39,266 nt of DNA from Planctomycetota bacterium (GCA_030740295.1 JASLXP010000155.1:1-39266), one strand, 5' to 3'. Shown: positions 1 to 8,845, numbered from the stretch's first letter. Notes: generated from the sequence alone by a model not told the origin. Numbers and translations are program-made.

Positions 1-159
1 ATTAAAGGAAACAACGAATGAAGAAGAAAGAGTATAGGCCCAATTACTTGCAGGAAATCTCTTCAAGAAAACAAGACGCTGGACCGTAACCGTGTAATCA
101 GAGACCCCTCAGACAGTCAGGTTCTTTCTGATTACGTATTACGCATTACGTATTACGTA
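1..159. repeat. Intergenic repeat element, copy a (ATTACG heptamer arm)
   Basis: Bases 1–20 match the 3' part of the 50-bp unit tandemly repeated at 2471–2577 (shared GGAAACAACGAATGA). Bases 80–104 match 2613–2637 (shared GTAACCGTGTAATC). Bases 130–157 are four 7-nt units (GATTACG, TATTACG, CATTACG, TATTACG), and the last partial unit touches the stop codon of the vWA gene at 160. The same three-part order recurs at 2471–2700 in the same orientation, so the two copies flank the vWA gene. The 5' part lies outside the window. Confidence 0.8.
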
Positions 160-2280
160 TCAGATCAAACTTCTCATCTTCCTCAACAGCAGCTCGAGCC
201 CGGCAAGAAATACAATGATGCCGAAATAGAATGGCGACTGCCAGAATTCAATTCTGCTTTGTGCGTTTCTGAGTTCTGGTTCGGATCGGAGCGCGGCGGC
301 TTCCTGGTTCAGACGATCGAGCGGCAGCACCTTGCCGCCAGTGCTGCGGGCAATGGAGCGGAGCATTTCAATGTCCGGTTCGGATTCCGCTTCGTTGCGG
401 GGAGGCTGAACGTGGAAGTAGAGCGTCTTCGACCAATATTGCTTATCGGCGACCGAGGCCTGGACGCTGCACCAAAGCTCACCCGCTTCCTGCGGGCGGT
501 AGGTAAAGGTCCATCGACCAGGAGTATCGCGGTCAGGCTTCGCCGGCACGGATTGTACTTCGCCCTGGGAGTCTCTGATGACCGCTTTCAGTTCAACTTT
601 GGCGTCTCGCACGTTTGCGATTTCAGGAGAATAAACCACGAAATGAGCGGGCTGTCCTTGAATGTAGAGATTCTGCAGGGAGGAGAGCTCAGGCGTGATG
701 AGCGATGCGCTCGAGGTATCCGCGGCGGCCCATCGAATCAACTGGCGCCAGAAACGGTCGAATGCCTCTCGCTGTTCGGGCTGCGCTGAACGGAAGGCCC
801 AATGCCATAAAGTGTCGGTGCCAACGACGACGACACGGCCAGTGCCGTAAAAATGCGATGCGATGATCGGCAATTTTTCACCATCGGTCTCGTCGACAGG
901 CCGCACGGCAAGGATGGTGGCCGCGGGCTTGGCACGCTGGAAGATGTTTGCGCCTTCCAGTTCCGGCAGTGTCTGCCAGGATGCTTCATTCTCGCTGGCA
1001 TCCTCTTTCATTCTGAAAACTGGCGACGCGAGCCCTTCCTGTGTGAGCTGCAAGCGGAACTTTACCTTTGTGTAAGGCCGAACTTCGCTCGGCACGAGTG
1101 GACTAAGAGCCTCGATGACCGATCCGACGCCGCCGACGCCGCCAAGAGTATCAAAGATGTCGGGGCCGCCTCGAAAGATGACTGCACCGGTATGTTCGCC
1201 GCAGAATGTCTCCAGGGATTCCAGAAACGCGTCGGACAGGGAAGTGCGCTCTATGTTTCCGATGATCACCACGTCAAAGGGCGCGAGGGATTCAATCTTC
1301 TCCGGCAGACCGGATGTGGTCTTTTCGGCGTTGTGTTCGCTGATCGCGGTGAAACGCCCGTCCTTGTTCAGGAGGAGTCCGTAGAAACGCATGTCCGGAT
1401 CGCTTCGAACCGAGCGTGAAAGAAATCGGTAATCCCAATTCCATCCGCCTTCGATGCATAGAACGTGCAGTTTCCGGTCCGTAGCATGAAGCGCGATGGT
1501 GCGCTGGTTGTCGGACGGAAAAGCGTCTTTGAACTCGCCGGCAAGTCGCAATGAAATCTTCTTCAGTCCCTTCTCCTCCGGCGCATAGGGGAACGAAACC
1601 TGGAGACTCGTCTTCCCGTTGGGAAACTTGATGGTCTTTGCGGTGAGAGTTTTTTGTCCTTCAAGAAGTTCCACCTGCGCTGACTTGCCTTCAAAGGCCG
1701 CGGAGTACTCCAACACCGCAGAGACCTCGGAGGTGACCCCAACGGCCACTTCCTGCGGGGCATAGATGTCGCGCACGGCGATGTTTTCCTTCCGTCGCGA
1801 CTGGGGCTGGTCGCTGATGAAGGCGATGACCGGAGGAAGCCCTTCCAGGCTCGGCAGCCGCTGCCGCGTCGTATCCGCGCCATCAGAAAACAGAAAGATA
1901 GCCTCGACATCCGGCCGAATCCGTGCGAAGGAATCGAACGCACTTACCAGGTGTGTTGCTTCGCCGGTCGGGCTCTTCATGGTTTTGAGTTGCTCCCAAG
2001 GCAGGTAACGCCAGGTCTCGTCAACCGCGCCGAAATGCACATTCAGCTTGCCGTCGAGCCCTTTCATTGCGGCGTCCACGGCCCTGATCGCCAGGCCCGC
2101 ACGGGAAGCGGCCGAACCCTCCGGGGCCCCGGCCATGCTCGCCGAAGTGTCGAAGAGGAACAGGACCTTTCTCGGCGACTGCTCCTGAAACTCGAAGAGC
2201 AGATAAGGTTTGAGAAAGAGCAGCCCGACAAGAGCAAGGGTTACAAATCGGAGAAACGCCAGGCTCTTCCACCGCCTCAC
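160..2280 (-). CDS. Membrane-anchored vWA / amidotransferase-like protein
   Basis: The protein has 706 aa from a GTG start. A membrane segment lies at about residues 9–28 and another at the C-terminus (about 683–700). A von Willebrand A domain (about 38–200) carries the MIDAS residues DTSAS, a downstream Thr (GEATH) and FLFSDGAD. Residues about 270–510 look like the class-I glutamine-amidotransferase-like fold common in planctomycete and verrucomicrobial vWA proteins (HVLCIEGG, then VIFRGGPD). A beta-sandwich region precedes the last helix. It is the last gene of the MoxR–DUF58–BatA cluster. The usual role is inferred to be a metal-dependent partner of a MoxR chaperone at the cell envelope. 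The reading frame stays open upstream to 2431 and encodes another membrane-like stretch (LIAWLLYRPLSARG), but I see no ATG, GTG or TTG there. Confidence 0.88.
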   Translation of the reverse strand: MRRWKSLAFLRFVTLALVGLLFLKPYLLFEFQEQSPRKVLFLFDTSASMAGAPEGSAASRAGLAIRAVDAAMKGLDGKLNVHFGAVDETWRYLPWEQLKTMKSPTGEATHLVSAFDSFARIRPDVEAIFLFSDGADTTRQRLPSLEGLPPVIAFISDQPQSRRKENIAVRDIYAPQEVAVGVTSEVSAVLEYSAAFEGKSAQVELLEGQKTLTAKTIKFPNGKTSLQVSFPYAPEEKGLKKISLRLAGEFKDAFPSDNQRTIALHATDRKLHVLCIEGGWNWDYRFLSRSVRSDPDMRFYGLLLNKDGRFTAISEHNAEKTTSGLPEKIESLAPFDVVIIGNIERTSLSDAFLESLETFCGEHTGAVIFRGGPDIFDTLGGVGGVGSVIEALSPLVPSEVRPYTKVKFRLQLTQEGLASPVFRMKEDASENEASWQTLPELEGANIFQRAKPAATILAVRPVDETDGEKLPIIASHFYGTGRVVVVGTDTLWHWAFRSAQPEQREAFDRFWRQLIRWAAADTSSASLITPELSSLQNLYIQGQPAHFVVYSPEIANVRDAKVELKAVIRDSQGEVQSVPAKPDRDTPGRWTFTYRPQEAGELWCSVQASVADKQYWSKTLYFHVQPPRNEAESEPDIEMLRSIARSTGGKVLPLDRLNQEAAALRSEPELRNAQSRIEFWQSPFYFGIIVFLAGLELLLRKMRSLI

Positions 2281-2368
2281 CCCGCGCGCCGATAGGGGCC
2301 GATACAGCAGCCAGGCAATTAACCCCGCGCCGCTGAGGAGAGGCAGCAGCCACGAGAGCGGGAGCTCT
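2281..2368 (-). other. Open N-terminal extension of the vWA gene without a start codon
   Basis: Continuing the vWA frame upstream of its GTG gives ELPLSWLLPLLSGAGL followed by IAWLLYRPLSARG. This is the kind of first transmembrane helix that usually begins these proteins. The frame stays open through the repeat arm at 2372–2429 to a TAG at 2431–2433, without an ATG, GTG or TTG. Either the repeat replaced the native start, or a rare start codon is used. Confidence 0.5.
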
Positions 2369-2371
2369 GTA

Positions 2372-2700
2372 CGTAATGCGTAATGCGTAATGCGTAACCG
2401 GAAAAATCCACAATCCGTAATTCGTAATCCCTATGGCAGCCGTTGGCCTCAACCAAACAGATTTAGGAATGGCTTCCACCGACGGCTCAGGCAACGAATC
2501 AAAGGAAACAACGAATGAGGTAAAAGTGGCTTCCACCGACGGCGCAGGCAACGAATCCAGGGAAACAACGAATGAGGAAGAGGAATTTGTTCATAAGAGT
2601 GATCGACTGACTCTGGACAGTAACCGTGTAATCCGAGCAGAGCTGAGCAATCCGCATTCTGATTACGCATTACGTATTACGTATTACGCTTTACGTATTA
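2372..2700. repeat. Composite inverted-arm repeat element, copy b
   Basis: The left arm has four 7-nt units at 2372–2399 (CGTAATG three times, then CGTAACC) and two more at 2416–2429. The right arm at 2661–2695 is five units of the complementary word (GATTACG, CATTACG, TATTACG, TATTACG, CTTTACG). Between them lie two near-identical 50-bp direct repeats at 2471–2520 and 2528–2577 (period 57; GGCTTCCACCGACGGC start, AACAACGAATGAGG end) and a conserved block at 2613–2637 shared with the element at the window start. The right arm runs into the BatA gene and supplies its TAA stop codon (2698–2700). No credible protein is encoded; the peptide-like DYALRITYYALRI reading is a repeat artefact. Confidence 0.85.
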
Positions 2701-4848
2701 TGAGGATCTCCCTCTCCTCAAGTTACTCAGAACCAACTCGCTCAATGATGCGGTGACGGCCAGCGCAGCCAGCCAGGGCCACAGAAGTGTCGCTGTCCGG
2801 CTGTTAACTCCAAGGAAAGGATTCAGCTCATCAGCTTCTATGATTCGGGTCTCTGCGCTCCAGACCACTGACGGGGCTCTGTCTGTGTGCTTGCTCAGAT
2901 CCATTTCCGACCTGGCGACGTTGACGGCGAACAACAGCTCCCGGCTTTCAGATTCGTTTCTGAAAATCATTCGATAGAGCCCTGCGTGTTCCGGAGTGAG
3001 AAAAGTCTCGTTGCCTTTGAGCTGTTTCTGAGAGATCGGTGACGGTTCGACGGCCGATATCTCCTGCAGCTCGACCATGGCGTTGGAACTGATGATTTCC
3101 TGAGGCAGAAGGCCAGCGGGAATTCTTACTTCCGGTTCGAACAGGAGGCCGGGTCGGCGTGCGGTTTCCGCCGGCTGGCCCGACATCCCGTACTCGACGA
3201 GGTTGCGGACCATGCCGGCAAAGGCGGGACGAAGGGGGAAGTCGGTCCACTTCCGATCGGCGGAGGTGAGAAACAGTATCAATTTTCCGGCACCAATTTC
3301 TGTTTCGAGGATGAAAGGGGACCCGGTATTGAGCCGGGCGAGGACCCTTGTATTCGGGTCGGGATCAAGGCCATCCAGCTTCCAGTACCCATTGACGCGG
3401 ACCGCACGGAGGGCGTCCCTGCCTGAACTGGTGAGCCCTTCGAACACAGGATGCGATGATTCGAATTGATCGATGAAAAAGTAAGTGTCTTTCTTCGCGC
3501 TCACCGTGCCGCGGAGTTTTGCCTTGATGAGAGGTGCGGCCGCTGATGCATCGAGAAAAGTAGATTCAAAAAGCTTCGTTTCGCATGGCCCGGCGAAAGC
3601 GACGATGACATGCCCCTCCTCCAGCCAGCCCCGCAGCTTCCCGCTCATCTGCTCGACCGCGGGAACGGCGGACAGAATAATCATCTCGCCGGCGTCGAAT
3701 TGTTCTCTAAACAGGTCCCCGGCCGACTTGCTGGAATTTCGCAAAACGCGGGATTGTAGTTTGGTCACCACGTCCAGGGCCGATGCCAGAAATGTGCCGG
3801 GAGGTGGATCGCTTTCCAGGGCGGCTTGCCACAGAAAGACGCTATCAGTTTTGACCTCAGGCCGGCGGATGCAGAAAAAGAACCTTCCACCGGGATCAAG
3901 GCAGCCATCCGCGATCTTCAGAAAGCCCTTCAGATAATCGCCCGTCAGTTCGGGCAATTGAAAGGCAACCCGACCGTCCGGGCCGATCGACTGCTCACCG
4001 CCTTTTCTGCCCTCGAGAAAGAGCTCAAGCCTGGTCTGATTATCCTGCGAATAATCGCCAGCAACATGGACAATTAATTCGTAACGGCCGGACTCTCCCT
4101 GGATGCCGGACAGCTTCACATCATCCACATAAATGTTGGATATCTCCTGCTCCGCGATGTCGACCAGAAAGAGCTTTATCCCCTCCGGAACGTCGGGGAA
4201 CTCGGGGCGAGCGAACAGTTCGTGCCAGCGCCGGCCGGACAGATCGGTAATGAGCCAAATCTCTTTTGAGTTGTCCTTCGCTTCGTCCTCAGCCAGTTGA
4301 CGAAAAGCGGTTCGAAGAGCTTCATCGGGATGTGTCTCTTGCTGGACGGTTTCAAAAAAGTTCAGCGCGCTCCAACCGGAATCAGCACGATGCATGAATC
4401 CGGCCGTAATCTGATGAGTCGTGCGATTGACGGCAAATGCACAAGCGCGGTCCCTCGGTCGCATCGAATCAGCGAGCGATGATGCCACTTCTCTCGCGGC
4501 ATCGAATCGTGGCCGCTTGCCGGAGCGGGCGGTCATGCTGAAAGAGTTATCGAGCAGGATGGCTCTCGATATTCCTTTCGAAGAATCATCTCCTGCAGAA
4601 TGATCGTAGACCATTCCTGCCAACCCCATCGCCAGCAGCGCGACAAAACAGACCCGCAGAAAAAGGATGAGCCAGTTGAGCGGATCGGGCCGCCGGTGGG
4701 AAGGCACCGTGGCCTGCCGCAGAAAACGATTCGTGGGGAATTCGACGGTACGGCTGCGCAACCGGTGCAGGATGTGAATGATGATGGGCACAGAGGCCGC
4801 GCCCAGGGCGCCCAGCATCGCTGGAAAGAGAAACGAGAAAGACCCCAT
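2698..4848 (-). CDS. BatA-like protein with N-terminal BatA helix and vWA domain
   Basis: The protein has 716 aa. The N-terminus is a typical BatA_N (PF07584-type) segment: a hydrophobic helix (VPIIIHILHRLRSRTVEFPT), then a second helix around LNWLILFLRV. A vWA domain follows with the MIDAS-like DNSFSM and WLITDLSGR. The middle (about 370–470) looks like a cryptic amidotransferase-like fold (GEMIILSAVPAVEQM). A C-terminal helix (LLWPWLAALAVTASL) gives a likely three-helix topology with a large periplasmic part. Its ATG shares one base with the TGA of the DUF58 gene (TGATG), so translation is probably coupled. Its stop codon lies inside a heptamer repeat arm. The family works with MoxR and DUF58 proteins; the exact substrate is unknown. 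Confidence 0.88.
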   Translation of the reverse strand: MGSFSFLFPAMLGALGAASVPIIIHILHRLRSRTVEFPTNRFLRQATVPSHRRPDPLNWLILFLRVCFVALLAMGLAGMVYDHSAGDDSSKGISRAILLDNSFSMTARSGKRPRFDAAREVASSLADSMRPRDRACAFAVNRTTHQITAGFMHRADSGWSALNFFETVQQETHPDEALRTAFRQLAEDEAKDNSKEIWLITDLSGRRWHELFARPEFPDVPEGIKLFLVDIAEQEISNIYVDDVKLSGIQGESGRYELIVHVAGDYSQDNQTRLELFLEGRKGGEQSIGPDGRVAFQLPELTGDYLKGFLKIADGCLDPGGRFFFCIRRPEVKTDSVFLWQAALESDPPPGTFLASALDVVTKLQSRVLRNSSKSAGDLFREQFDAGEMIILSAVPAVEQMSGKLRGWLEEGHVIVAFAGPCETKLFESTFLDASAAAPLIKAKLRGTVSAKKDTYFFIDQFESSHPVFEGLTSSGRDALRAVRVNGYWKLDGLDPDPNTRVLARLNTGSPFILETEIGAGKLILFLTSADRKWTDFPLRPAFAGMVRNLVEYGMSGQPAETARRPGLLFEPEVRIPAGLLPQEIISSNAMVELQEISAVEPSPISQKQLKGNETFLTPEHAGLYRMIFRNESESRELLFAVNVARSEMDLSKHTDRAPSVVWSAETRIIEADELNPFLGVNSRTATLLWPWLAALAVTASLSELVLSNLRRGRSS

Positions 4849-5744
4849 CAGAACATCTTCCGGCGTGCCGCGAGATATCTCGCCAGCACCTTGTCATAGG
4901 GGGTGGCGGTGTTCATCAGAAGGTATTCCATGTCATGCTGAAGCAGGTCTTTCCGGCACCGTTCGAGAAATTCCTGCAGCAGTTCGAGGTATCGCTCCCG
5001 AACGAGCAGGGGATTGACCTGCACGCGAGAACGGTCTTCGAGGTCGACGAACTCGGCAACCGATTCATAGGGGAAACTTAACTCGTTTTCATCCATGACG
5101 TGCATGACGATGAGGCCGTGGTAGTAATGCCGCAGATGCTCAAGCCCGGAAAGAACTTTATCGAAGTCATCGTAAAGATCGGTGATAAGGATGATGAGAC
5201 CCGCGCGGTGTATCGTCTCGGCAATGTGGTGAAGTACAGGAGCGACCGTTGTGTTCTGTGAGGGCTCGACATCTTCGAGCGCATGCAGAATGCGGCGGAC
5301 ATGACCCGGCGTGCTCTTGGGCGGAATAAATCGCTGCACTTTATTATCGAAAGTGACCAGCCCGACCGCGTCCTGCTGGGAGACGAGCAACTGAGTCAGC
5401 GCGGCCGCGAGATAGGAAGCGTATTCGAGTTTGGTGATGCCGGATGAGCCGAAGTTCATCGAAGCACTTATATCCAGCAGGATATGGGCCCGTACGTTGG
5501 TTTCCTGAACAAACTGCTTGATGTAATAGCGATCGGTCCGGCCATAGACTTTCCAATCGAGGAACTTGAGATCGTCCCCCGGAGCGTATTCCCGGTGACC
5601 GCTGAACTCGACGCTGAGCCCATGAAACGGGCTGCGATGAAGACCGGTCAGAAATCCTTCCACAATCCCTTTTGCCACCAGGCTGAAGTTCTTGAGCCGG
5701 GCGACGGCGCGGGGGTCGAAGAATTTGTAGCGGCGGGCAGGCAT
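4848..5744 (-). CDS. DUF58 domain protein
   Basis: The protein has 298 aa and is clearly DUF58. It carries the family signature EYAPGDDLKFLDWKVYGRTD at about residues 52–71, directly followed by a vWA-like core with a MIDAS motif (LLDISASM) and VGLVTFDN. It has no signal peptide or obvious membrane helix, so it is probably cytoplasmic. DUF58 proteins sit beside MoxR ATPases and BatA proteins in many phyla and are thought to help assemble or activate envelope complexes. The stop overlaps the BatA start by one base. The ATG is only 2 nt from a heptamer repeat arm and I see no Shine-Dalgarno sequence. Confidence 0.92.
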   Translation of the reverse strand: MPARRYKFFDPRAVARLKNFSLVAKGIVEGFLTGLHRSPFHGLSVEFSGHREYAPGDDLKFLDWKVYGRTDRYYIKQFVQETNVRAHILLDISASMNFGSSGITKLEYASYLAAALTQLLVSQQDAVGLVTFDNKVQRFIPPKSTPGHVRRILHALEDVEPSQNTTVAPVLHHIAETIHRAGLIILITDLYDDFDKVLSGLEHLRHYYHGLIVMHVMDENELSFPYESVAEFVDLEDRSRVQVNPLLVRERYLELLQEFLERCRKDLLQHDMEYLLMNTATPYDKVLARYLAARRKMF

Positions 5745-5746
5745 AT

Positions 5747-5856
5747 CGTAATCCGTTATGCGTAATTCGTAATCAGAAATTCGGACGTGATCAGTAATGC
5801 GTAATCAGAACAGAATCGTTAGGTGTCCATCTCGCAGTCTTCCTGATTACGGATTA
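5747..5856. repeat. ATTACG-type inverted-arm repeat between DUF58 and moxR
   Basis: The left arm at 5747–5774 is four 7-nt units (CGTAATC, CGTTATG, CGTAATT, CGTAATC). An extra pair follows at 5793–5806 (AGTAATG, CGTAATC). The complementary right arm is at 5845–5858 (GATTACG, GATTACT). The left arm touches the DUF58 start codon, and the right arm overlaps the TAG that would end an uninterrupted MoxR frame. It uses the same word as the elements at 130–157 and 2372–2695. Confidence 0.8.
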
Positions 5857-6012
5857 CTAATAATCTCTCTCGCTCGGTTCCGGCACTTCCTCCACCAGAC
5901 GATTTACAATGTCGTCGGAACGGATGTTGTCAGCTTCTGCTTCGAAATTTGTAAGGACCCGGTGGCGCATGACGGGAAGGGCGACACTGCGGACGTCTTC
6001 GCAGGAAACGTT
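5857..6012 (-). pseudogene. C-terminal part of MoxR cut off by an in-frame TAA
   Basis: After the TAA at 6013–6015 the same frame continues for 51 codons to a TAG at 5857–5859. The sequence is unmistakably the MoxR tail: NVSCEDVRSVALPVMRHRV, then LTNFEAEAD, then DDIVNRLVEEVPEP. Together with the upstream 285 codons and the stop, this gives 337 codons, the normal length of the family. The affected codon is normally aromatic (GRY), so TAC or TAT to TAA is a single-base change. Confidence 0.85.
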
Positions 6013-6870
6013 TTAGCGGCCTTGCAGCAGCGCGTGCGCTTTGCCGCCCAAAAGAAGATTCTGAACAGCGCGAGTGCTGGCGCCCCACTCCACCCAGTTC
6101 CTTACGAAGTCCGGCACGTCCGGCTGGGCAGGCCGGGTGGCGCGGGAGAGATTTACCGCATAACGAATCACGTGTGGGCTCAAAGGAATTTCAAACAGCA
6201 AGTCCTGAAACTGCAGGACCTCCTCGCCCGAGAATATCGGCTGGACGGTCTCGGTCTTGCCAACGGTGGTCGCGGCTGCCACGTCGTACTCGTCGTCCGC
6301 GGAAGGATAGTCCAGGATGATCTTGAACATGAAGCGGTCCAGTTCGGCTTCGGGAAGGGGATACGTTCCGTCCTGCTCGATGGGGTTCTGTGTGGCGCAG
6401 ACGATAAACGGCAGCGGAAGATTCCGAGTCTCTCCACCGGCAGTGACGTGTTTCTCCTGCATCGCTTCGAGGAGCGCGGCCTGCGTCTTGGGGGGAGTGC
6501 GGTTAATTTCGTCTGCAAGGATCACGTTGGCAAACAAAGGCCCGCGAATAAATCGAGCTTCGCGCCTGCCGGTCGAAACATCTTCTTCCATCACTTCGGT
6601 GCCGATGATATCGGAAGGCATCAGATCCGGCGTAAATTGAATCCGGTGAAACTGCATTTTCAGGAGACTGGCCATAGTGTTGACGAGCAGAGTTTTCCCC
6701 AGGCCGGGGACTCCTTCGATGAGGCAGTGACCACGGGCCAGAATGGTCATCAGGAAAAGGTCGACCGCTTCCGTCTGGCCTTTGAAGACCTTGCGAAGCT
6801 CCTTGTTCATCCGCTCGCGACCGTCGCGAATAATTTCTGCACTTTCCAGCGTGGATTCAGTTTGAGACAT
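6013..6870 (-). CDS. MoxR-family AAA+ ATPase, prematurely terminated
   Basis: The 285-aa frame covers most of a MoxR ATPase: Walker A (GVPGLGKTLL, about residue 54), Walker B (VILADEINRTPP), the pore/sensor region (ATQNPIEQDGTYPLPEAELD) and the start of the helical lid (WGASTRAVQNLLLGGKAHALL). It stops at TAA six residues after the lid motif, while homologous sequence continues in frame to 5857. MoxR proteins are ATP-driven chaperones that act on vWA-domain partners; three such partner genes follow directly. The loss of about 50 lid residues would probably impair function unless the stop is read through, suppressed, or a sequencing error. TAA ends other genes here (for example 24397–24399), so it is not a sense codon in this organism. 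Confidence 0.9.
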   Translation of the reverse strand: MSQTESTLESAEIIRDGRERMNKELRKVFKGQTEAVDLFLMTILARGHCLIEGVPGLGKTLLVNTMASLLKMQFHRIQFTPDLMPSDIIGTEVMEEDVSTGRREARFIRGPLFANVILADEINRTPPKTQAALLEAMQEKHVTAGGETRNLPLPFIVCATQNPIEQDGTYPLPEAELDRFMFKIILDYPSADDEYDVAAATTVGKTETVQPIFSGEEVLQFQDLLFEIPLSPHVIRYAVNLSRATRPAQPDVPDFVRNWVEWGASTRAVQNLLLGGKAHALLQGR

Positions 6871-6969
6871 TTGGTGTTGAGCTAAGGTGGATTTCCATCA
6901 AGCGACAGCAGCTTACATCGTATCCCGGGCTTCACATAACCGGCCAACGAATGCAATGTGGATGGACTG

Positions 6970-7539
6970 CTAATCCAAAACTCCCACGTGCCGTTCCCAG
7001 GGCATCGTGGCAACCGTGTTAATGTAATTAATGCTGCTTGGCCCGCTTGAAAAAGTCTTTGCCGATTTTGCCAGGCGGGAGATGACGCCTTCGAACTCTG
7101 CGCGGCTCACATCTTTGAGAGACATGTAGAGCCTGCATGCGGCCTGAACAAGCGAAAAAATCGGGTTGCCGTCTGTGTCATTCGGCCGTCGCTTCAGTTT
7201 CCGAAAGACGCGATTGAACTCCAGGTCCTTTTCCGGCGCACTCGCGGCGCGTGAACCGGCAAGTGCCGCGTGTTCGACGGTGAGAAAGAAGAACAGGTAA
7301 TCCGGCGTGGGACCGTCACTGAAGCCCGGCGGAATCGCTGAGCCGGTGAACAATTCGGTGATCGGTTTCAAGGGGATCTGTGCCTGAATGCCCCGATTTC
7401 CAACAAGGACTGGTTCGTCCGGTGTATATGCCTTTACGCAATTCGATTCATCACGTTGAATGCTAACTGTCACCATCAATGCTGAAAGGCTGGCGTCCAT
7501 GCCGGCCTGGGTGATCAGTTGAATTGCCTGTTCGTCCAT
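6970..7539 (-). CDS. Hypothetical protein, 189 aa
   Basis: I do not recognise this protein. It is soluble, with no signal peptide or membrane helix, and begins with an alpha-helical stretch (MDEQAIQLITQAG). Residues about 75–105 (PPGFSDGPTPDYLFFFLTVEHAA) suggest a folded core, and a helical C-terminal half (FSLVQAACRLYMSLKDVS) follows. Codon use and sequence composition look like a real gene and no better frame overlaps it. It lies alone between moxR and a divergently transcribed phosphoesterase. The 235 bp upstream contain one short repeat array (7744–7764). Confidence 0.6.
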   Translation of the reverse strand: MDEQAIQLITQAGMDASLSALMVTVSIQRDESNCVKAYTPDEPVLVGNRGIQAQIPLKPITELFTGSAIPPGFSDGPTPDYLFFFLTVEHAALAGSRAASAPEKDLEFNRVFRKLKRRPNDTDGNPIFSLVQAACRLYMSLKDVSRAEFEGVISRLAKSAKTFSSGPSSINYINTVATMPWERHVGVLD

Positions 7540-7743
7540 ATCGAATATCTGATTAGCTCACGGAAACAAGAGAACTTTACGGATCTGAAAACTACAAGGG
7601 GCGGAAGCGAGTTTCTTCTACTATCGGCTGCCGTCCACGCGGGTCGCCTGTTCCTTCCATCAAAGCCCGCGAGACAGCGAAGTCAATGAATTTTCACCCG
7701 TCCACGATGCAAGCCTGGCGGGGATGATCTAACCTGTCGGTCT

Positions 7744-7764
7744 ATTACTCATCACTCATTACTG
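7744..7764. repeat. Single heptamer arm (ATTACTC word)
   Basis: Three 7-nt units (ATTACTC, ATCACTC, ATTACTG) end 10 nt before the ATG of the phosphoesterase gene. The word matches the much longer inverted-arm element at 35506–35657. No facing arm was found nearby, so this may be a decayed or half element. Confidence 0.6.
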
Positions 7765-7774
7765 ATCAAGTGCC

Positions 7775-8845
7775 ATGTCTGACATATTCAACGTCTGGGC
7801 CGCAGGAGACTCCCACGTGGGCACAGATATCCGCAGAGAAAGAAGAAGCCTGGCCGAAACACTTCAACAGAGCGAACGTGGCGGAGAAGAAGGCGGCCCG
7901 CCATTCGATTGGGACATCATGGTCGACATCGGCGATTTATCCGGAAGCCAGACTCCTCCCGATGATGAAGAAGGCGAACTCGTGGTCGAGCAATACTCCG
8001 TTCTTGAAAAGCATTCTCGCTCGCAGATCTACAACATCGTCGGCAATCATGATGCGAGCGGCGCGGACGAAGAAACTCAGTGGTGGTTTAAGAAGTGGGG
8101 TGATCCGCTTGGCGAGAATACCGAACACTCGGGCGTCGATGTTGGGGAACGTCCTTTCGCCGTTGAGGGTGAATGGGATCGCTATTCGTTCCAGACCGGC
8201 AATGTTCTCTTCCTCCTGATGGGCGATCGAAACGACGGGGGCCCGCCAGTCGGACGCGGCGAGAAGGGCGGCTATCCAGCGGGTGCGGTCACCCAGGAAA
8301 CCTTCGAATGGTGGGTGCGAATGGTCGAATCCAACCAGGACAAAATCATCGTGTCCGTGCACCACCACATGCTGAAGGAGACGACCGTCGCGTCCGGCCC
8401 GTGGGAGGGATTCGTCAAGGATGAAGACGGCAATTGGACGGGCAGCTACCACGGCTACTTCCCCGCCGGCGGGCCTGAAGGCGCCTCTTACCTCTACTGG
8501 GTGGGCGGACGCCCGGACGCTCAGGCATTCGAGAATTATCTCGCCGATCACCCGGGCTCGATCGACCTCTGGATTGGCGGGCACACTCACACGCACCCCG
8601 ACGATACACACGGAGGCCGTTCGCACATCGAAAGAAAATGGGACGTCTCTTTCCTGAACTGCGCCGCGATGACCGCGTACCACGGCCACCGCTCCATGCC
8701 CATGAGCCGTCCGATTGAGTTCAAGAAGGGATCCGCTGGAGCAACGATTCGTTGCTACCTCCACACCTCGCAACACGCACCTCAAGGTTGGTATGAAAAA
8801 GCGGAACGAGTCATCCCGCTGAGGCACAGTTTTGAGGGTGTGTAG
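7775..8845 (+). CDS. Calcineurin-like metallophosphoesterase
   Basis: The protein has 356 aa. The metallophosphoesterase metal-ligand blocks appear in order: AGDSH (DxH, residues 12–14), DIGDLSG, VGNHDASG (GNHD), VSVHHHML and WIGGHTHTHP (GHxH). This set coordinates a dinuclear metal centre in the family. No signal peptide is visible, so it is probably cytoplasmic. The substrate cannot be predicted; the divergence from well-studied members and the acidic insertion between the first two motifs suggest a lineage-specific subfamily. It stands alone, divergent from the 189-aa gene. Confidence 0.9.
   Translation: MSDIFNVWAAGDSHVGTDIRRERRSLAETLQQSERGGEEGGPPFDWDIMVDIGDLSGSQTPPDDEEGELVVEQYSVLEKHSRSQIYNIVGNHDASGADEETQWWFKKWGDPLGENTEHSGVDVGERPFAVEGEWDRYSFQTGNVLFLLMGDRNDGGPPVGRGEKGGYPAGAVTQETFEWWVRMVESNQDKIIVSVHHHMLKETTVASGPWEGFVKDEDGNWTGSYHGYFPAGGPEGASYLYWVGGRPDAQAFENYLADHPGSIDLWIGGHTHTHPDDTHGGRSHIERKWDVSFLNCAAMTAYHGHRSMPMSRPIEFKKGSAGATIRCYLHTSQHAPQGWYEKAERVIPLRHSFEGV

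Noticed and set aside
2433..2756. Protein-like reading with ALRITYYALRI repeats
   Set aside because: It is the translation of ATTACG heptamers and 50-bp direct repeats, not a gene.
5797..6885. 362-aa open frame on the plus strand
   Set aside because: It is antisense to the MoxR gene, which has all family motifs; the reading is a shadow.
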